Assembly: GCF_008014645.1 (NCBI RefSeq) | Contig: NZ_VOWY01000016.1 | Span: forward strand, 1 to 64,000 | Direction: 5' to 3' | DNA: 64,000 bases | Source of the DNA: Collinsella sp. BA40 | GTDB lineage: Bacteria; Actinomycetota; Coriobacteriia; Coriobacteriales; Coriobacteriaceae | In this document: piece by piece, positions 44,031 to 53,195 of the stretch | Position numbering within the stretch: position 1 is the stretch's first letter | Layout of the letters: each line of letters begins with the position of its first letter | Made by a program: the position numbers and the translations under genes | Notes under the pieces: generated by a model | Told to the model about the DNA's origin: nothing | Databases searched by the model: none | Seen by the model: only the letters and a program-made list of their open reading frames with translations

Positions 44031-46071
44031 GTTGCGGCGCGGGCGGCACCCGATGTCGGGAATCGAGCTGCTTGCCGAGGAAGCGGCATATACGACGATG
44101 GTCGCCGCGGTGACCATCCTGGCCGTGTTGGCGCTCTTGTTCTCGTCTGTCTCTGCCGTGTGGTCTATGGCGCGCTCGGGGGGCGTGCAGGTTGCCGCGG
44201 ATGCGGCGGCGCTTGCCGGCGCTAACGCGGTGTCGTCGTATTACACCGTGGCAACTACGGTCGATGCGACGGTGCTGAGCATGGGGCTTGCGGGGTTCGT
44301 GTCGGTGGGCGCCGGCATGCTGGGAACATTGATTCCAGGGATGGAGCCGGCTGCGCACGATATGCTCGATTCGGGCATCGAGATGCTTCAAGCGCGAAAC
44401 GAGCTCTGCGCGTCAGCGAGCGAGGGGCTGCAGAAGCTGGAGGCGGGACTGCCGTTTGCCGTCGCGGCGCGCGCGACGGGGCTGTGCCGTCAGCAGGGTG
44501 GCGAGCGCCTGTCGTATGCGGGCACGGCGCTGGTGGCGCCACGCACCTCGGATTCGTATTTCCCTGCACTTGAGGGACCAGCGATCGACACCGGATCGAT
44601 GGAGCTTGCGAGCGAGGAGCTTGACGAGGCTGCCGAGCGGCTACGTCGCGCCCGGGAGAAAAGCGCTGCAGAGAAGGAGCGTGCCTGGCTGGCGGATTGC
44701 GGTCGCGATGGTATGAATATGCAGGAGCGGGCCGATCGGCTCTCGGGTATCGCACCCGATCAGAACCCGGATTTCGCATCGAGCGTCACCTGGGCTCCGG
44801 AAGCGGGGTTGCGGCGGGCGCGGGCATACTATCGATGGCGGTTCGAGCACGAGGCGCCCGTGGGGAATAGCGTCGAGGACCGTGCCGATTCTGCGGCGCG
44901 CAAGGTCTTTTACGAGTATGCTGCGGGCGTCGTCGAAGCGGCGCGGGTGGAGGAGGGCGAGAGCGGGTTCGTGAACACGCTCGAGCCGTTGCCGAGGAAC
45001 ACCGATGACGTGCGCGAGACGCCGTTGTATACGGATGCGCGCTGGGCGACATCGATCGAGGCCGCAGGAACGACGCTGCATTACGCCCCGTCGTGCCCGG
45101 GTGCGACGGGGGCGCCCGGGGGAGGGGCGGCTCTGTGCGACGTGGAGGCAGGGCGCGTGCGCGAGTGCGAGACCTGTCGCTTCGGCGTAGGCGATATGGG
45201 GCGTGTGCCAGCGGCTTCGACGTCGATCGAGAATGGTTTCGAATATCATTTCCGGTCGTATACGCTGGCCCTGCGGGACTACGCTGCAGCCCGGGGCGAG
45301 GAACATGCCGCGGAGGAGCATGCGAAGGGGTCGGCAGAGGGTGCGGGCAGCGCGTTCGAGGAAGCGCTTGCGGCGCTTCGCAGCGAGCGCCCGCGCATCG
45401 CGCCGCCCGGGCGCTATGGGTGCGTGGCGCTCGTGGTGTCAGGTGACGTCTCATCGGCAGGAGAGCTATCCAGCTCGTTCGCTTCTGATGTGCATGTGGG
45501 TGCGCGCGGTGCTATTTCGGCGGCCGCTTTGGCGCGAGATCCCGCCACGCACGAGAACAACGTTCTCGCGTCGTTTCTCTCGTCGATATCGTCGGATGGG
45601 GGATTGCCGGGAATGGCCGACGAGGTCCTGGGGCTTTGGGGGCGCTTGTTGCTGGCGTATGGAAACGCGTCCGAGCGAATCGGCGAGGCGCTCGATGACC
45701 TGCTGGGAGGTTCTGCGGGTTCGCCTGATTCCGTGGGCGGCTGGTTGGAGGAGAGGGTGATGGGCGCTTTAAATGGTCTGGGTCTCGAGCCCGTTGACCT
45801 GTCGCTGTGCAAGCCCGTGTTGACCGATAGCGCGCATGTGCTCGCAAGGGGGGACCTAGGGAGCGCTGCCGAACTTCAAAAACGCCTGCGTTCGATTGCG
45901 CCTACGAGCAGCGATCCGATGGACATCTTGCGAGCTGTCGGCTACGAGTTGGAGGAGGCGGTGCTTTCTGCCGAGATCGTGGTCGCGCGTATCCCGTTGC
46001 CGGGAGGTGGGACCCTGCCGCTGACGGTGCGCCTAGGGGATTTCGTTTCGGAGGGCGGTGCTGCTTCATGA
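44011..46071 (+). CDS. TadG-like large pilus-assembly protein
   Basis: A 686-residue membrane-anchored protein. Residues about 22-60 contain a membrane helix followed by VQVAADAAALAGANAV, the hallmark of the TadG N-terminus. The rest is a long exported domain, rich in Ala, Glu and Gly with a few Cys (CPGATGAPGGGAALCD and RECETCRFG), and no von Willebrand domain is evident. The Cys pairs could be oxidised or be targets of the upstream ccdA-tlpA pair, which is only a guess. Start ATG follows AAAGGTG; a GTG three codons earlier is possible. It ends with an ATGA overlap. Confidence 0.78.
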   Translation: MHGFRSRLRRGRHPMSGIELLAEEAAYTTMVAAVTILAVLALLFSSVSAVWSMARSGGVQVAADAAALAGANAVSSYYTVATTVDATVLSMGLAGFVSVGAGMLGTLIPGMEPAAHDMLDSGIEMLQARNELCASASEGLQKLEAGLPFAVAARATGLCRQQGGERLSYAGTALVAPRTSDSYFPALEGPAIDTGSMELASEELDEAAERLRRAREKSAAEKERAWLADCGRDGMNMQERADRLSGIAPDQNPDFASSVTWAPEAGLRRARAYYRWRFEHEAPVGNSVEDRADSAARKVFYEYAAGVVEAARVEEGESGFVNTLEPLPRNTDDVRETPLYTDARWATSIEAAGTTLHYAPSCPGATGAPGGGAALCDVEAGRVRECETCRFGVGDMGRVPAASTSIENGFEYHFRSYTLALRDYAAARGEEHAAEEHAKGSAEGAGSAFEEALAALRSERPRIAPPGRYGCVALVVSGDVSSAGELSSSFASDVHVGARGAISAAALARDPATHENNVLASFLSSISSDGGLPGMADEVLGLWGRLLLAYGNASERIGEALDDLLGGSAGSPDSVGGWLEERVMGALNGLGLEPVDLSLCKPVLTDSAHVLARGDLGSAAELQKRLRSIAPTSSDPMDILRAVGYELEEAVLSAEIVVARIPLPGGGTLPLTVRLGDFVSEGGAAS

Positions 46072-46529
46072 CGGTGATGCGAGAGCGTCGGGCGCAGGCG
46101 ACGGTTGAGATGGCGGTGGTGTTGCCTGTCTTATTGGTGCTCGGGCTTATAACTTCAAACTTGATGCGGTTCGCGGTCGCCGTCGCGCGCTTCGACCGCG
46201 TCGCGCCCGATATCGTGGTCGCCCAGGGGGTTTCTCCCGAGGGGGACGGAGGGGCCGGGCAGGCGGCTTTGGAAGCGGTGCGGGGCGAATTGGCCACGGC
46301 GATGGAAGGGTACGGGGTCGACGTCGAGGTGACGGTGGAGGACCGGGGGTTCGGGTCGGAGGAGACCTTTTCCCTTGCGCCGCTCACGCGTTCGTTTACG
46401 TGCAGCATGGCGATGGCGCCGTGGCCGTCGGTCGTGGAGATCGCCGGGGTGTCGTTGGGGGCTCCCGCGCGGCTTCGGCATGAAAGGACGATGGTTGTAG
46501 ACCCCTGGAAGCCCGGGGTGGTGGCATAG
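46068..46529 (+). CDS. Second TadE-like pseudopilin
   Basis: A 153-residue TadE-like protein with QATVEMAVVLPVLLVLGLI near the N-terminus, followed by a short soluble domain containing a single Cys. The ATGA overlap with the TadG-like gene shows translational coupling. Its probable role is a minor pseudopilin in the Tad assembly. Confidence 0.78.
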   Translation: MTVMRERRAQATVEMAVVLPVLLVLGLITSNLMRFAVAVARFDRVAPDIVVAQGVSPEGDGGAGQAALEAVRGELATAMEGYGVDVEVTVEDRGFGSEETFSLAPLTRSFTCSMAMAPWPSVVEIAGVSLGAPARLRHERTMVVDPWKPGVVA

Positions 46530-46531
46530 GG

Positions 46532-46864
46532 ATGCAGAACGACGAGCGATATGGCCAGGCGGTTCGCGGTCTTGGATGGGCATGCGGCGACATCGTCGTT
46601 GCGCGGACGTTTTGGTGCCGGCTATGGGGTCTGATGGGGCATCGGCCTCGTGGCAGTGGGAATGTCGAGATCATCTTGGTGTTTCCACGGTGTTCATCGG
46701 TGCATACGTTTGGTATGGTGGCGCCGATCGACGTCGTGTTCTTTACGGATGACAACCGTGTGCTGGCGCGCTATGAACGGGTTGCCCCAGGCCGCATCCT
46801 GGCGCATCGGGGCGCCTCGTGGGTATGCGAGCGGATCCATGTGCCGCCGGATGATCGGGGATAG
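46532..46864 (+). CDS. DUF192 family protein
   Basis: A 110-residue DUF192 domain without a signal peptide: CRLWGLMGH, then LVFPRCSSVHTFGM, then IDVVFFTDDNRVLARYERVAPG, matching the typical Cys/His-bearing pattern of this small beta fold. The family's biochemical function is not known. It begins two bases after the preceding stop, so it is the last gene of the Tad operon; linkage to Tad loci hints at a role in pilin or wall handling. No terminator was clearly seen directly after it. Confidence 0.8.
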   Translation: MQNDERYGQAVRGLGWACGDIVVARTFWCRLWGLMGHRPRGSGNVEIILVFPRCSSVHTFGMVAPIDVVFFTDDNRVLARYERVAPGRILAHRGASWVCERIHVPPDDRG

Positions 46865-46910
46865 GGGGGGCGTGTGTAAAAGAAAGTGACAAGAATCTTA
46901 AAAAAGTCGC

Positions 46911-46938
46911 TTGCGCCGCCGCGATGATTTGTTATAGT
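46911..46938 (+). promoter_or_regulatory. Promoter of tRNA-Phe
   Basis: TTGCGC at 46911-46916 and TATAGT at 46933-46938 are 16 bases apart. Transcription would start about 25 bases before the mature tRNA. Confidence 0.6.
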
Positions 46939-46969
46939 AATCAAGCCGTCAGTGAGACGGACATCAATT

Positions 46970-47042
<73 letters not shown>

Positions 47043-47054
47043 CCCTTTAATGAT

Positions 47055-47084
47055 AAAGCCCTCCGCATGTCGGGGGGCTTTTTG
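47055..47084 (+). terminator. Terminator after tRNA-Phe
   Basis: AAAGCCCTCCG and CGGGGGGCTTTTT form the stem with a run of T, directly downstream of the tRNA. The following gap up to 47367 holds a 9-bp inverted repeat (CCGACACGC, 47283-47316) and a TATACT -10 box at 47327-47332, but no gene. Confidence 0.88.
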
Positions 47085-47367
47085 TATACCGTTTCGATGT
47101 GTTCGGATAATCTCCTCCGGATCCGAGCCGGCTGCGGATGCGTGCGAGCATGGGGGAATTCGTTCGAGCCCAGTTCGCCTCGTATTGCGTTCGCATGTCG
47201 CGGATCCCGCGACCGTTTCGGGGCATGCAAGGTTGTGCGCCCGTTGGGCGAGGCCGCGCTACCGTGCTGCAACCTTTCATTTCCGACACGCTTTGCGCCG
47301 CCGATGCGCGTGTCGGGGCGGGCAGGTATACTCTTCAACAATGAGCATCGATGGCTAGGGGGCAGGT

Positions 47368-48441
47368 ATGGACGAGAAGATTCGCGGCGTCAACCTTTCG
47401 GGTTGGTTTATTCCCGAGCCGTGGGTTTCGCCGTCCCTGTTTGCCGCCACGGGCGCGTCGTCCGACGCGGAGCTGCATGACGTATTGGGTAGCGCCGCGT
47501 ATAACGAGCGCCTGCGCCATCACTACGAGACTTTTATCGGCGAGGGCGACTTCCATCGTATGTCGTTGATCGGCTTGAACGCGGTGCGCCTGCCCATTCC
47601 GTGGCATGCCTTCGGATCGCAGGGCGACGCCGCAACCTTCATCCCGGCGATCGACTACATCGATCGCGCGATCGAGTGGGGCGAGAAATACGATATCAAG
47701 GTCCTGCTCGACCTCGCGACGGTCCCGGGCGGTCAGGGCGATTCGAATGAATCGACCACCACCCCCACCACGCCCAACTCGACCGCTGATTGGCATTCGT
47801 CGGTGAACGGGCGCCATGTGGCGCTCGAGGTGCTCGAGAAACTTGCCGCTCGCTACGGCAAGGCCGAGAGCCTCTACGGAATCGAGCTGCTGGACAGTCC
47901 CGTCATGAGCGTGCGCAAGAACCTCTTTTCCATGACGGAGGGCATCCCCAGTCATTATCTGCGTAATTTCTATCGCGATGCCTACGAGCTCGTGCGCGCG
48001 CATATGCCGGTCGAGAAGGCGGTCGTGTTCTCCGCCTCCGCGCACCCGGAGATGTGGAAGCATTTCATGCGTGGTTCGCGTTACGAAAACGTAGTGATGG
48101 ACGTGCACCTCTATCATTATTACGACGAGTTTGCGCAGGATATCACCTCGCCGCGCGGCCTCTCCTCTGCTGTCGCGCGCAACCGCAAGGTGATTCGCGA
48201 GGCGCGTTCGGCCGGCTTCCCCGTGCTGGTGGGCGAATGGTCGGGTGCCGCGGTGATGTCGAGCGCGTCCGTGACTCCCGAGGGTCGTGCCGCTTATGAG
48301 CGCGTGTTCGTGTCCAATCAGCTCGCCTCGTTCGCCGATACGCGCGGCTGGTTCTTCCAAACGTGGAAGACCGAGAAGCGCAACGCGGCATGGGATGCCC
48401 GCCTTGCGTTGGGTACGCTCGAGCGCGCCATGATCGAGTAG
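47368..48441 (+). CDS. GH5-like protein lacking the usual acid/base Glu
   Basis: A 357-residue protein with the fold of GH5 exo-beta-1,3-glucanase types. It starts GVNLSGWFIPEPWVSPSLF, similar to those enzymes, and has the catalytic nucleophile region VLVGEWSGA with Glu290. At the acid/base position, however, the family's LLNEP is replaced by LLDSP (Asp176-Ser177). So the usual general acid/base is missing. It has no signal peptide, so it is cytoplasmic. It may be a non-classical glycosidase, a phospholytic relative or a sugar-binding protein. It forms a two-gene unit with rsmI, two bases downstream. Confidence 0.82.
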   Translation: MDEKIRGVNLSGWFIPEPWVSPSLFAATGASSDAELHDVLGSAAYNERLRHHYETFIGEGDFHRMSLIGLNAVRLPIPWHAFGSQGDAATFIPAIDYIDRAIEWGEKYDIKVLLDLATVPGGQGDSNESTTTPTTPNSTADWHSSVNGRHVALEVLEKLAARYGKAESLYGIELLDSPVMSVRKNLFSMTEGIPSHYLRNFYRDAYELVRAHMPVEKAVVFSASAHPEMWKHFMRGSRYENVVMDVHLYHYYDEFAQDITSPRGLSSAVARNRKVIREARSAGFPVLVGEWSGAAVMSSASVTPEGRAAYERVFVSNQLASFADTRGWFFQTWKTEKRNAAWDARLALGTLERAMIE

Positions 48442-48443
48442 CC

Positions 48444-49364
48444 ATGGGGGAGACGACGAAGCGCCCGCAGGCGGGCAAGCTCTATGTGGTGGGAACTCCC
48501 ATCGGCAACCTCGGCGACCTGACGCCGCGCGCCGCGGCAGCGTTCGAGGCTGCGGATGCCATCTGCTGCGAGGACACGCGCGTGACTTCGAAGCTCCTCG
48601 CGCACCTCGGTATCTCCAAGCCGCTCGTGCGCTGCGACGAGAACGTTATCGCGGGGCGCGCGCCGCAGCTCGTCGAGCGCATGCTCGCCGGCGAGACGCT
48701 CGCTTTCGCGTCGGATGCCGGCATGCCGGGCGTGTCCGATCCCGGCCAGGTGCTGGTGGATGCGGCGCGAGCCGCCGGTGTACCCGTCGAGGTGATTCCC
48801 GGTCCCACGGCTTGCATCACTGCGCTGGTGGCGACTGGCATCCCTTGCGAGCATTTCTTCTTCGAGGGCTTTTTGCCGCGTAAGCACGGCGAGCGCGTCC
48901 GTCGCCTGCGCAGGCTCGCGTCCATTCCCGGCGCGTTGCTCTTCTACGAGTCCCCGCATCGCGCGGAGGATTCGCTCGTTGCGATCGCCGAGGTGTTTCC
49001 CGAGCGCGAGGCCGCGCTCTGCCGCGAGCTCACCAAGCTCCATGAGGAGGTCCTGCGGGCGCCCGCGTCCGAGTTGCTCGAGCTGGTGCGTGAGCGCGGC
49101 GAGATGCGCGGCGAGATGGTGCTCGTAGTGGCGCCGCCGAGCGAGGCCGAGCTCGAGCTCCACGAGGCGGCCCTGGCGGCCGGCGCGGGCGCGGGCGCGG
49201 ACGCCGGCGCGAACCCCGACGACCTGCTTGCCGCGGATATCGCCGAGGCCCTTGCCGCCGGCGAGTCCGCCAACGCGATCGCCAAGCGCCTGTCCCAGAA
49301 GTACTCGCGCAAGAAGCGCGACGTGTACAACCTGGTTCTCTCGACACAGGCTGAGTCTGATTGA
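48444..49364 (+). CDS. rsmI: 16S rRNA (cytidine(1402)-2'-O)-methyltransferase
   Basis: A SAM-dependent methyltransferase of the tetrapyrrole methylase fold that modifies C1402 of 16S rRNA at the 30S decoding site. The 306 residues show KLYVVGTPIGNLGDLTPRA, EDTRVTSKLL, SDAGMPGVSDPG, PGPTACITALVATG and FEGFLPRK, all RsmI signatures. A low-complexity Ala/Gly insertion (AAGAGAGADAGAN) lies before the C-terminal helical domain, an actinobacterial-style expansion. The start is an ATG two bases after the GH5-like stop. Expression is probably coupled to it. Confidence 0.95.
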   Translation: MGETTKRPQAGKLYVVGTPIGNLGDLTPRAAAAFEAADAICCEDTRVTSKLLAHLGISKPLVRCDENVIAGRAPQLVERMLAGETLAFASDAGMPGVSDPGQVLVDAARAAGVPVEVIPGPTACITALVATGIPCEHFFFEGFLPRKHGERVRRLRRLASIPGALLFYESPHRAEDSLVAIAEVFPEREAALCRELTKLHEEVLRAPASELLELVRERGEMRGEMVLVVAPPSEAELELHEAALAAGAGAGADAGANPDDLLAADIAEALAAGESANAIAKRLSQKYSRKKRDVYNLVLSTQAESD

Positions 49365-49390
49365 TGCCGGGTCCGTCCCCGGATGAAGAA

Positions 49391-49432
49391 GATCCCGTCC
49401 ACATGTGCGATGCACTCGTGGACGGGACCTTT
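49391..49432 (+). terminator. Terminator between rsmI and hsdR
   Basis: GATCCCGTCCAC and GTGGACGGGACC form a stem followed by TTT, in the gap between the convergent rsmI and hsdR genes. It probably stops both. Confidence 0.82.
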
Positions 49433-49445
49433 CGCATAGCGGCGG

Positions 49446-52400
49446 CTACCTTGCTCCCGCCTCGTCGCGCATGGGGTAGTGCGCGGTCAGGCTGCGGAAT
49501 CGGTCGTAGAACGCCGAGAGCAGCGCTGTCACGCGCCGGCGCTTCTCCGCTTGCGGGTTGCCCTTGGCGAAGCGCGACACCGGCGGCAGGATGCTGGCCA
49601 CGGCGGTGCCCTCCTGGGGAACGCCGCCCGTCTCGAAGGCCTCGCTCACCAGTGCGCGCGTCTGATCGGGCTTGAGGTGCTCGCACTCGATGATGCCGCC
49701 GAGCTCCGTCTCCATGGACTCGCGTACGAGCTCGCGCCAGTGCGCGGAGACGACCTCGTGCCTGCGCTCTTCGCTCGCCTCCGGGTCGATCGAGAAGGTC
49801 GCGGGCGTCTCGCAGAAGCCCGCCATCTCCAGGAACCGGTCGATGAGGTCCTGCTTGTCGCGCAGCTCGGGCGACGCCGCCACGGAGCTGCGGATGCGCT
49901 CGGCGATCTCGCGGTCGCGCACGTTGTCGCCATGGCGCTTCTCCACGAGCATCAGGATGTAGTCGATGTTGATTTCCAGCTGCCGAACGAGCTCCATCTC
50001 GAAGACCAGGTCGTCGGCGATCGACTCCTTCTCCGCCTGCTCGCGGCCACGCAGCTTGTCGCGCAGGTCGAGGTACACGCTCTGGTAGTCCTGCAGCTCC
50101 CAGACGTCGATGGTGTCGTCCTCCTCGAAGCCGTCGAAGCTCGAGAGGATGTTGCGCAGGCGCAGGATCGCCGAGAACGTCTTGATGAAGTCGCGCTCGG
50201 CCTCCTCGCCCATCGGCTCGTCCAGCGCGTCGAACGAGAACGCCTCGCGCAGGTGCGCGAGCTTCTTGGCGTATTCCTCGAAGTACACGTCATAGGGCTT
50301 GAGCAGCACGATGCCGCCGGCCTTGGGGTCGCCGAACAGCCCGATGGCCTCATCCACGTTTTCCTCGAGGTTGCGGAAGCACACGACGTTGCCGAAGGTC
50401 TTCACCGAGTTGAGGATGCGGTTGGTACGGCTGAATGCTTGGATGAGGCCGTGCATGCGCAGGTTCTTGTCGACCCACAGGGTGTTGAGCGTCTTGGCAT
50501 CGAAGCCCGTGAGGAACATGTCTACCACGATGAGCAGGTCGAGGCACTCGTCTTGCGGCAGCGGCTTGCCATCGACGTCCTCGCCCTTCATGCGGCGGCT
50601 CACGTCCTTGTAGTAGCCGTCGAAGCCCTGGGAGTCCGTGGAGAAGCTCGTGGAGAACATCGCGTTGTAGTTGGCGATGGCACCATCGAGGAAATCGCGG
50701 TCCGCCTGGGGCATCCCGTCGCATTCGAGCTCCTCGTCGTCGATGAAGCCGCAGGGGTCCTCGGGCGCGTTGGGGGCGAACGAGAAGATCGTGGCTACCT
50801 TGAGGTCGCATCCCTCACGCTGGCCGATCATCTCGCGCAGCACGCGGTAGTAGGACTCAGCGGACTTGATCGAGTCGCAGGCGAGGATGGCGTTGAAGCC
50901 GCGCCGCGCGGCCCCCTTCACGCTGTACGCCTGGCCGCTGCGCTTGGTCTTGCGGTCGAAGTTATCCAGGATGTAGCCAGCGATGTTGCGCAGCCGCTCG
51001 GGGTGCAGCCAGGCGGAGTCGGTGTCGATGGCCTCGACCCGCGCATCGGTGTCTTCGGCCTTGCGGTGGAAGGTGCTCACGTAGTCGACCTTGAAGGGCA
51101 GCACGTTGCCGTCGTCGATGGCGTTCACCACGGTGTAGGTGTGCAGGCAGTCGCCGAAGGCTTGCGCGGTGGTGCGCAGCTCGGGGTCGGCGCCCGCCCC
51201 GGCGTTTTGGGCGAAGATCGGCGTGCCGGTGAAGCCGAATAGGTGGTAGTTCTTAAAGTGGCGGGTGATGGCCTTGTGCATCTCGCCGAACTGCGAGCGA
51301 TGGCACTCGTCGAAGATGAACACGGTGTGCCGGTCGAAGACCTCGCGCCTGGCGCTGGGTCGCTTGAGGTAGACCGCCAGCTTGTTGATGGTGGTCACGC
51401 AGATCTTGCGCTGCCCGAGCGGCGCCTCGAGGTTCTCGGCGAGCGCATGGGTGTTCTTGGAGCCGTTGACCGCGCCCTCTTGGAACTTGTTGTACTCCTT
51501 CATGGTCTGGTAGTCGAGGTCCTTGCGGTCCACCACGAACAGGACCTTGTCCACGCCCTCCATGCCAGCGGCGAGCTGCGCCGTCTTGAACGAGGTGAGC
51601 GTCTTGCCCGATCCGGTGGTATGCCAGATGTAGCCGCCGGCGTCGAGCGTGCCCAGGCGACGCTTGTCGTACTCGGAGACGAGGATGCGGTTGAGGATCT
51701 TCTCGCACGCGCAGATCTGGTAGGGGCGCATGACCAGGAGCGTGTTTGTCACGTCGAGCACGCAGTAGTGCGTGAGGATCATGAGCAGGGTTCCGCGCGC
51801 GAGGAACGACGCCGCGAAGGGTACCAGGTCGGCGATCTTGTGGTTGTTCGCGTCCGTCCACCAGCTGGTGAACGCGAAGCTCGCCGAGGACTTCTTGCCG
51901 CGGCGGCTGCTCTCGGTCTTCTGCCAGCGCGTGGTGTTGGAGTAGTACTTGGTGTGCGTGCCGTTGGAGATGACGAAGATCTGGACGAACTCGAACAGGC
52001 CCGACTGGGACCAGAAGCTCTCGCGCTGATAGCGCTCGATCTGGTCGAACGCCTGGCGCAGCGCCACGCCGCGGCGCTTGAGCTCGATGTGCACGAGGGG
52101 CAGGCCGTTGACGAGGACGGTCACGTCGTAGCGGTTCTTGTGCGCGCCCTCGCTGGCCTCGTATTGGTTCATGACCTGCAGGCGGTTCCTGTAGATGTGG
52201 TCGCGGTCGAGCAGCATCACGTTCTTGAGGGTGCCATTCGCGAGGGTGAAGTCGATGACGGGGTTCTTCTGGATGCGGCGCGTCTTCTCCACGATGCCCT
52301 CTGCCTTGTTGGCTACGACCTCGCGGAAGAAGCGCTCCCAGTCCTCGTCGGCGAAGGCGAAGCCGTTGAGGAGCTCGATCTGTCGGCGCAGGTTGGCGAT

Positions 52401-52616
52401 GAGTTCGGCCTCGCTGGCGGGGGAGACGCGCTCGTAGCCCTGGTCCACGAGCTGCTCGATGAGCTCCTTTTCCAACTGGGCCTCGGTTTGATAGGAGGTT
52501 GCGGCCCGCGCGACCTCGGGCACCTGCGCGCACACGGTCGAGCTGGGTCCCTCGAGGATGAGGCTGTAGGAAGGGGCGGGGGAGCCGCCCGCGAGTTCGA
52601 GGTCGTCCGTCAGCAT
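49446..52616 (-). CDS. hsdR: Type I restriction-modification system, R subunit
   Basis: A 1056-residue restriction and translocation subunit. The N-terminal nuclease domain holds Asp164 and the Glu-Leu-Lys in VHIELKRRG at about 178-180. Then come an SF2 motor with Walker A TTGSGKT and DECH (FIFDECHRSQFG), motif III FGFTGTPIF, motif VI QAFSRTNR, and the helical coupling C-terminus. The ATG at 52616 follows AAAGGAAGC; the frame is open upstream but without a ribosome site. It is separated from the other hsd genes by the toxin-like module, and has a nearby own promoter. Confidence 0.94.
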   Translation of the reverse strand: MLTDDLELAGGSPAPSYSLILEGPSSTVCAQVPEVARAATSYQTEAQLEKELIEQLVDQGYERVSPASEAELIANLRRQIELLNGFAFADEDWERFFREVVANKAEGIVEKTRRIQKNPVIDFTLANGTLKNVMLLDRDHIYRNRLQVMNQYEASEGAHKNRYDVTVLVNGLPLVHIELKRRGVALRQAFDQIERYQRESFWSQSGLFEFVQIFVISNGTHTKYYSNTTRWQKTESSRRGKKSSASFAFTSWWTDANNHKIADLVPFAASFLARGTLLMILTHYCVLDVTNTLLVMRPYQICACEKILNRILVSEYDKRRLGTLDAGGYIWHTTGSGKTLTSFKTAQLAAGMEGVDKVLFVVDRKDLDYQTMKEYNKFQEGAVNGSKNTHALAENLEAPLGQRKICVTTINKLAVYLKRPSARREVFDRHTVFIFDECHRSQFGEMHKAITRHFKNYHLFGFTGTPIFAQNAGAGADPELRTTAQAFGDCLHTYTVVNAIDDGNVLPFKVDYVSTFHRKAEDTDARVEAIDTDSAWLHPERLRNIAGYILDNFDRKTKRSGQAYSVKGAARRGFNAILACDSIKSAESYYRVLREMIGQREGCDLKVATIFSFAPNAPEDPCGFIDDEELECDGMPQADRDFLDGAIANYNAMFSTSFSTDSQGFDGYYKDVSRRMKGEDVDGKPLPQDECLDLLIVVDMFLTGFDAKTLNTLWVDKNLRMHGLIQAFSRTNRILNSVKTFGNVVCFRNLEENVDEAIGLFGDPKAGGIVLLKPYDVYFEEYAKKLAHLREAFSFDALDEPMGEEAERDFIKTFSAILRLRNILSSFDGFEEDDTIDVWELQDYQSVYLDLRDKLRGREQAEKESIADDLVFEMELVRQLEINIDYILMLVEKRHGDNVRDREIAERIRSSVAASPELRDKQDLIDRFLEMAGFCETPATFSIDPEASEERRHEVVSAHWRELVRESMETELGGIIECEHLKPDQTRALVSEAFETGGVPQEGTAVASILPPVSRFAKGNPQAEKRRRVTALLSAFYDRFRSLTAHYPMRDEAGAR

Positions 52617-52644
52617 GCCGCTTCCTTTCTGGCGTGGCCGGAGT

Positions 52645-52682
52645 GGCATGGTGGGGTCGGTTAAGGACGGCCCCACCATGCC
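52645..52682 (-). promoter_or_regulatory. Strong hairpin in the hsdR leader
   Basis: A perfect 12-bp inverted repeat GGCATGGTGGGG/CCCCACCATGCC with a 14-base loop lies 28 bases before the hsdR ATG. No T-run follows on the minus strand, so it is unlikely to terminate. It could block translation or bind a protein, which would restrict HsdR expression. Confidence 0.5.
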
Positions 52683-52699
52683 GATGTTTGTGTCCCAAT

Positions 52700-52717
52700 A
52701 TAACTGTCCGTACGGAC
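52700..52717 (-). promoter_or_regulatory. Putative hsdR promoter with palindrome
   Basis: The 12-bp palindrome GTCCGTACGGAC (52706-52717) sits between TCTGAC and TATATT boxes on the minus strand (15-bp spacing). It is a plausible operator for independent control of hsdR. The regulator is not known. A second inverted pair (GGTTTCCC/GGGAAACC, about 52797-52824) follows the immunity-like stop codon. Confidence 0.45.
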
Positions 52718-52829
52718 GTCAGATCTTTTGATCTTCGTGCGGTCTGTGAGTTGCGGGAAAGCGCGGCGTCAATGCTTGGTCGAACCTTCCGGGTTTCCCA
52801 GTATGTGGGTCAGGAGGGAAACCTTCCGC

Positions 52830-53195
52830 TTATTGCGCGTTTCCTTCGGCGCGATATTCCGATATCGCTGCTTGAGCTTTTGGGCCAAATGGGATGAGTG
52901 ATGCCAGGGGGGGTCGATCGAGGGCGATCCATTCAACAATCCCAACAATGGCGACGTTCTCTGCATACTCGTCATTGAGGTTTAGGAGTCGCTCGACGTA
53001 GGCTCCAACCCGCTTGAGAATCTGCTGGTCCTCATCCTTGAACGCTTGGTCGATGAAGGGGTGGAGGACATCCTCATGAGTAAGGAAGCAGCCGGTGTCC
53101 ATACCGTCCCCGTCTTCCTCCATGTAAAGGGTGAGTTCCTCCTTGAGTTCGGGGAAGGCATCCATCAGAATGGCGTTCAGTTCGTGTTCGGTCAT
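52830..53195 (-). CDS. Immunity-like protein (DUF7674 type)
   Basis: A 121-residue acidic protein. It begins LNAILMDAFPELKEEL and continues EDVLHPFIDQAF, AYVERLL and VGIVEWIALD. This fits small helical proteins that are found next to polymorphic toxin domains. The start ATG overlaps the upstream toxin-like stop in an ATGA, so the two are translationally coupled, as toxin-immunity pairs usually are. It is the last gene of the small module before hsdR. Family match is from memory of the pattern and is moderate. Confidence 0.55.
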   Translation of the reverse strand: MTEHELNAILMDAFPELKEELTLYMEEDGDGMDTGCFLTHEDVLHPFIDQAFKDEDQQILKRVGAYVERLLNLNDEYAENVAIVGIVEWIALDRPPLASLIPFGPKAQAAISEYRAEGNAQ

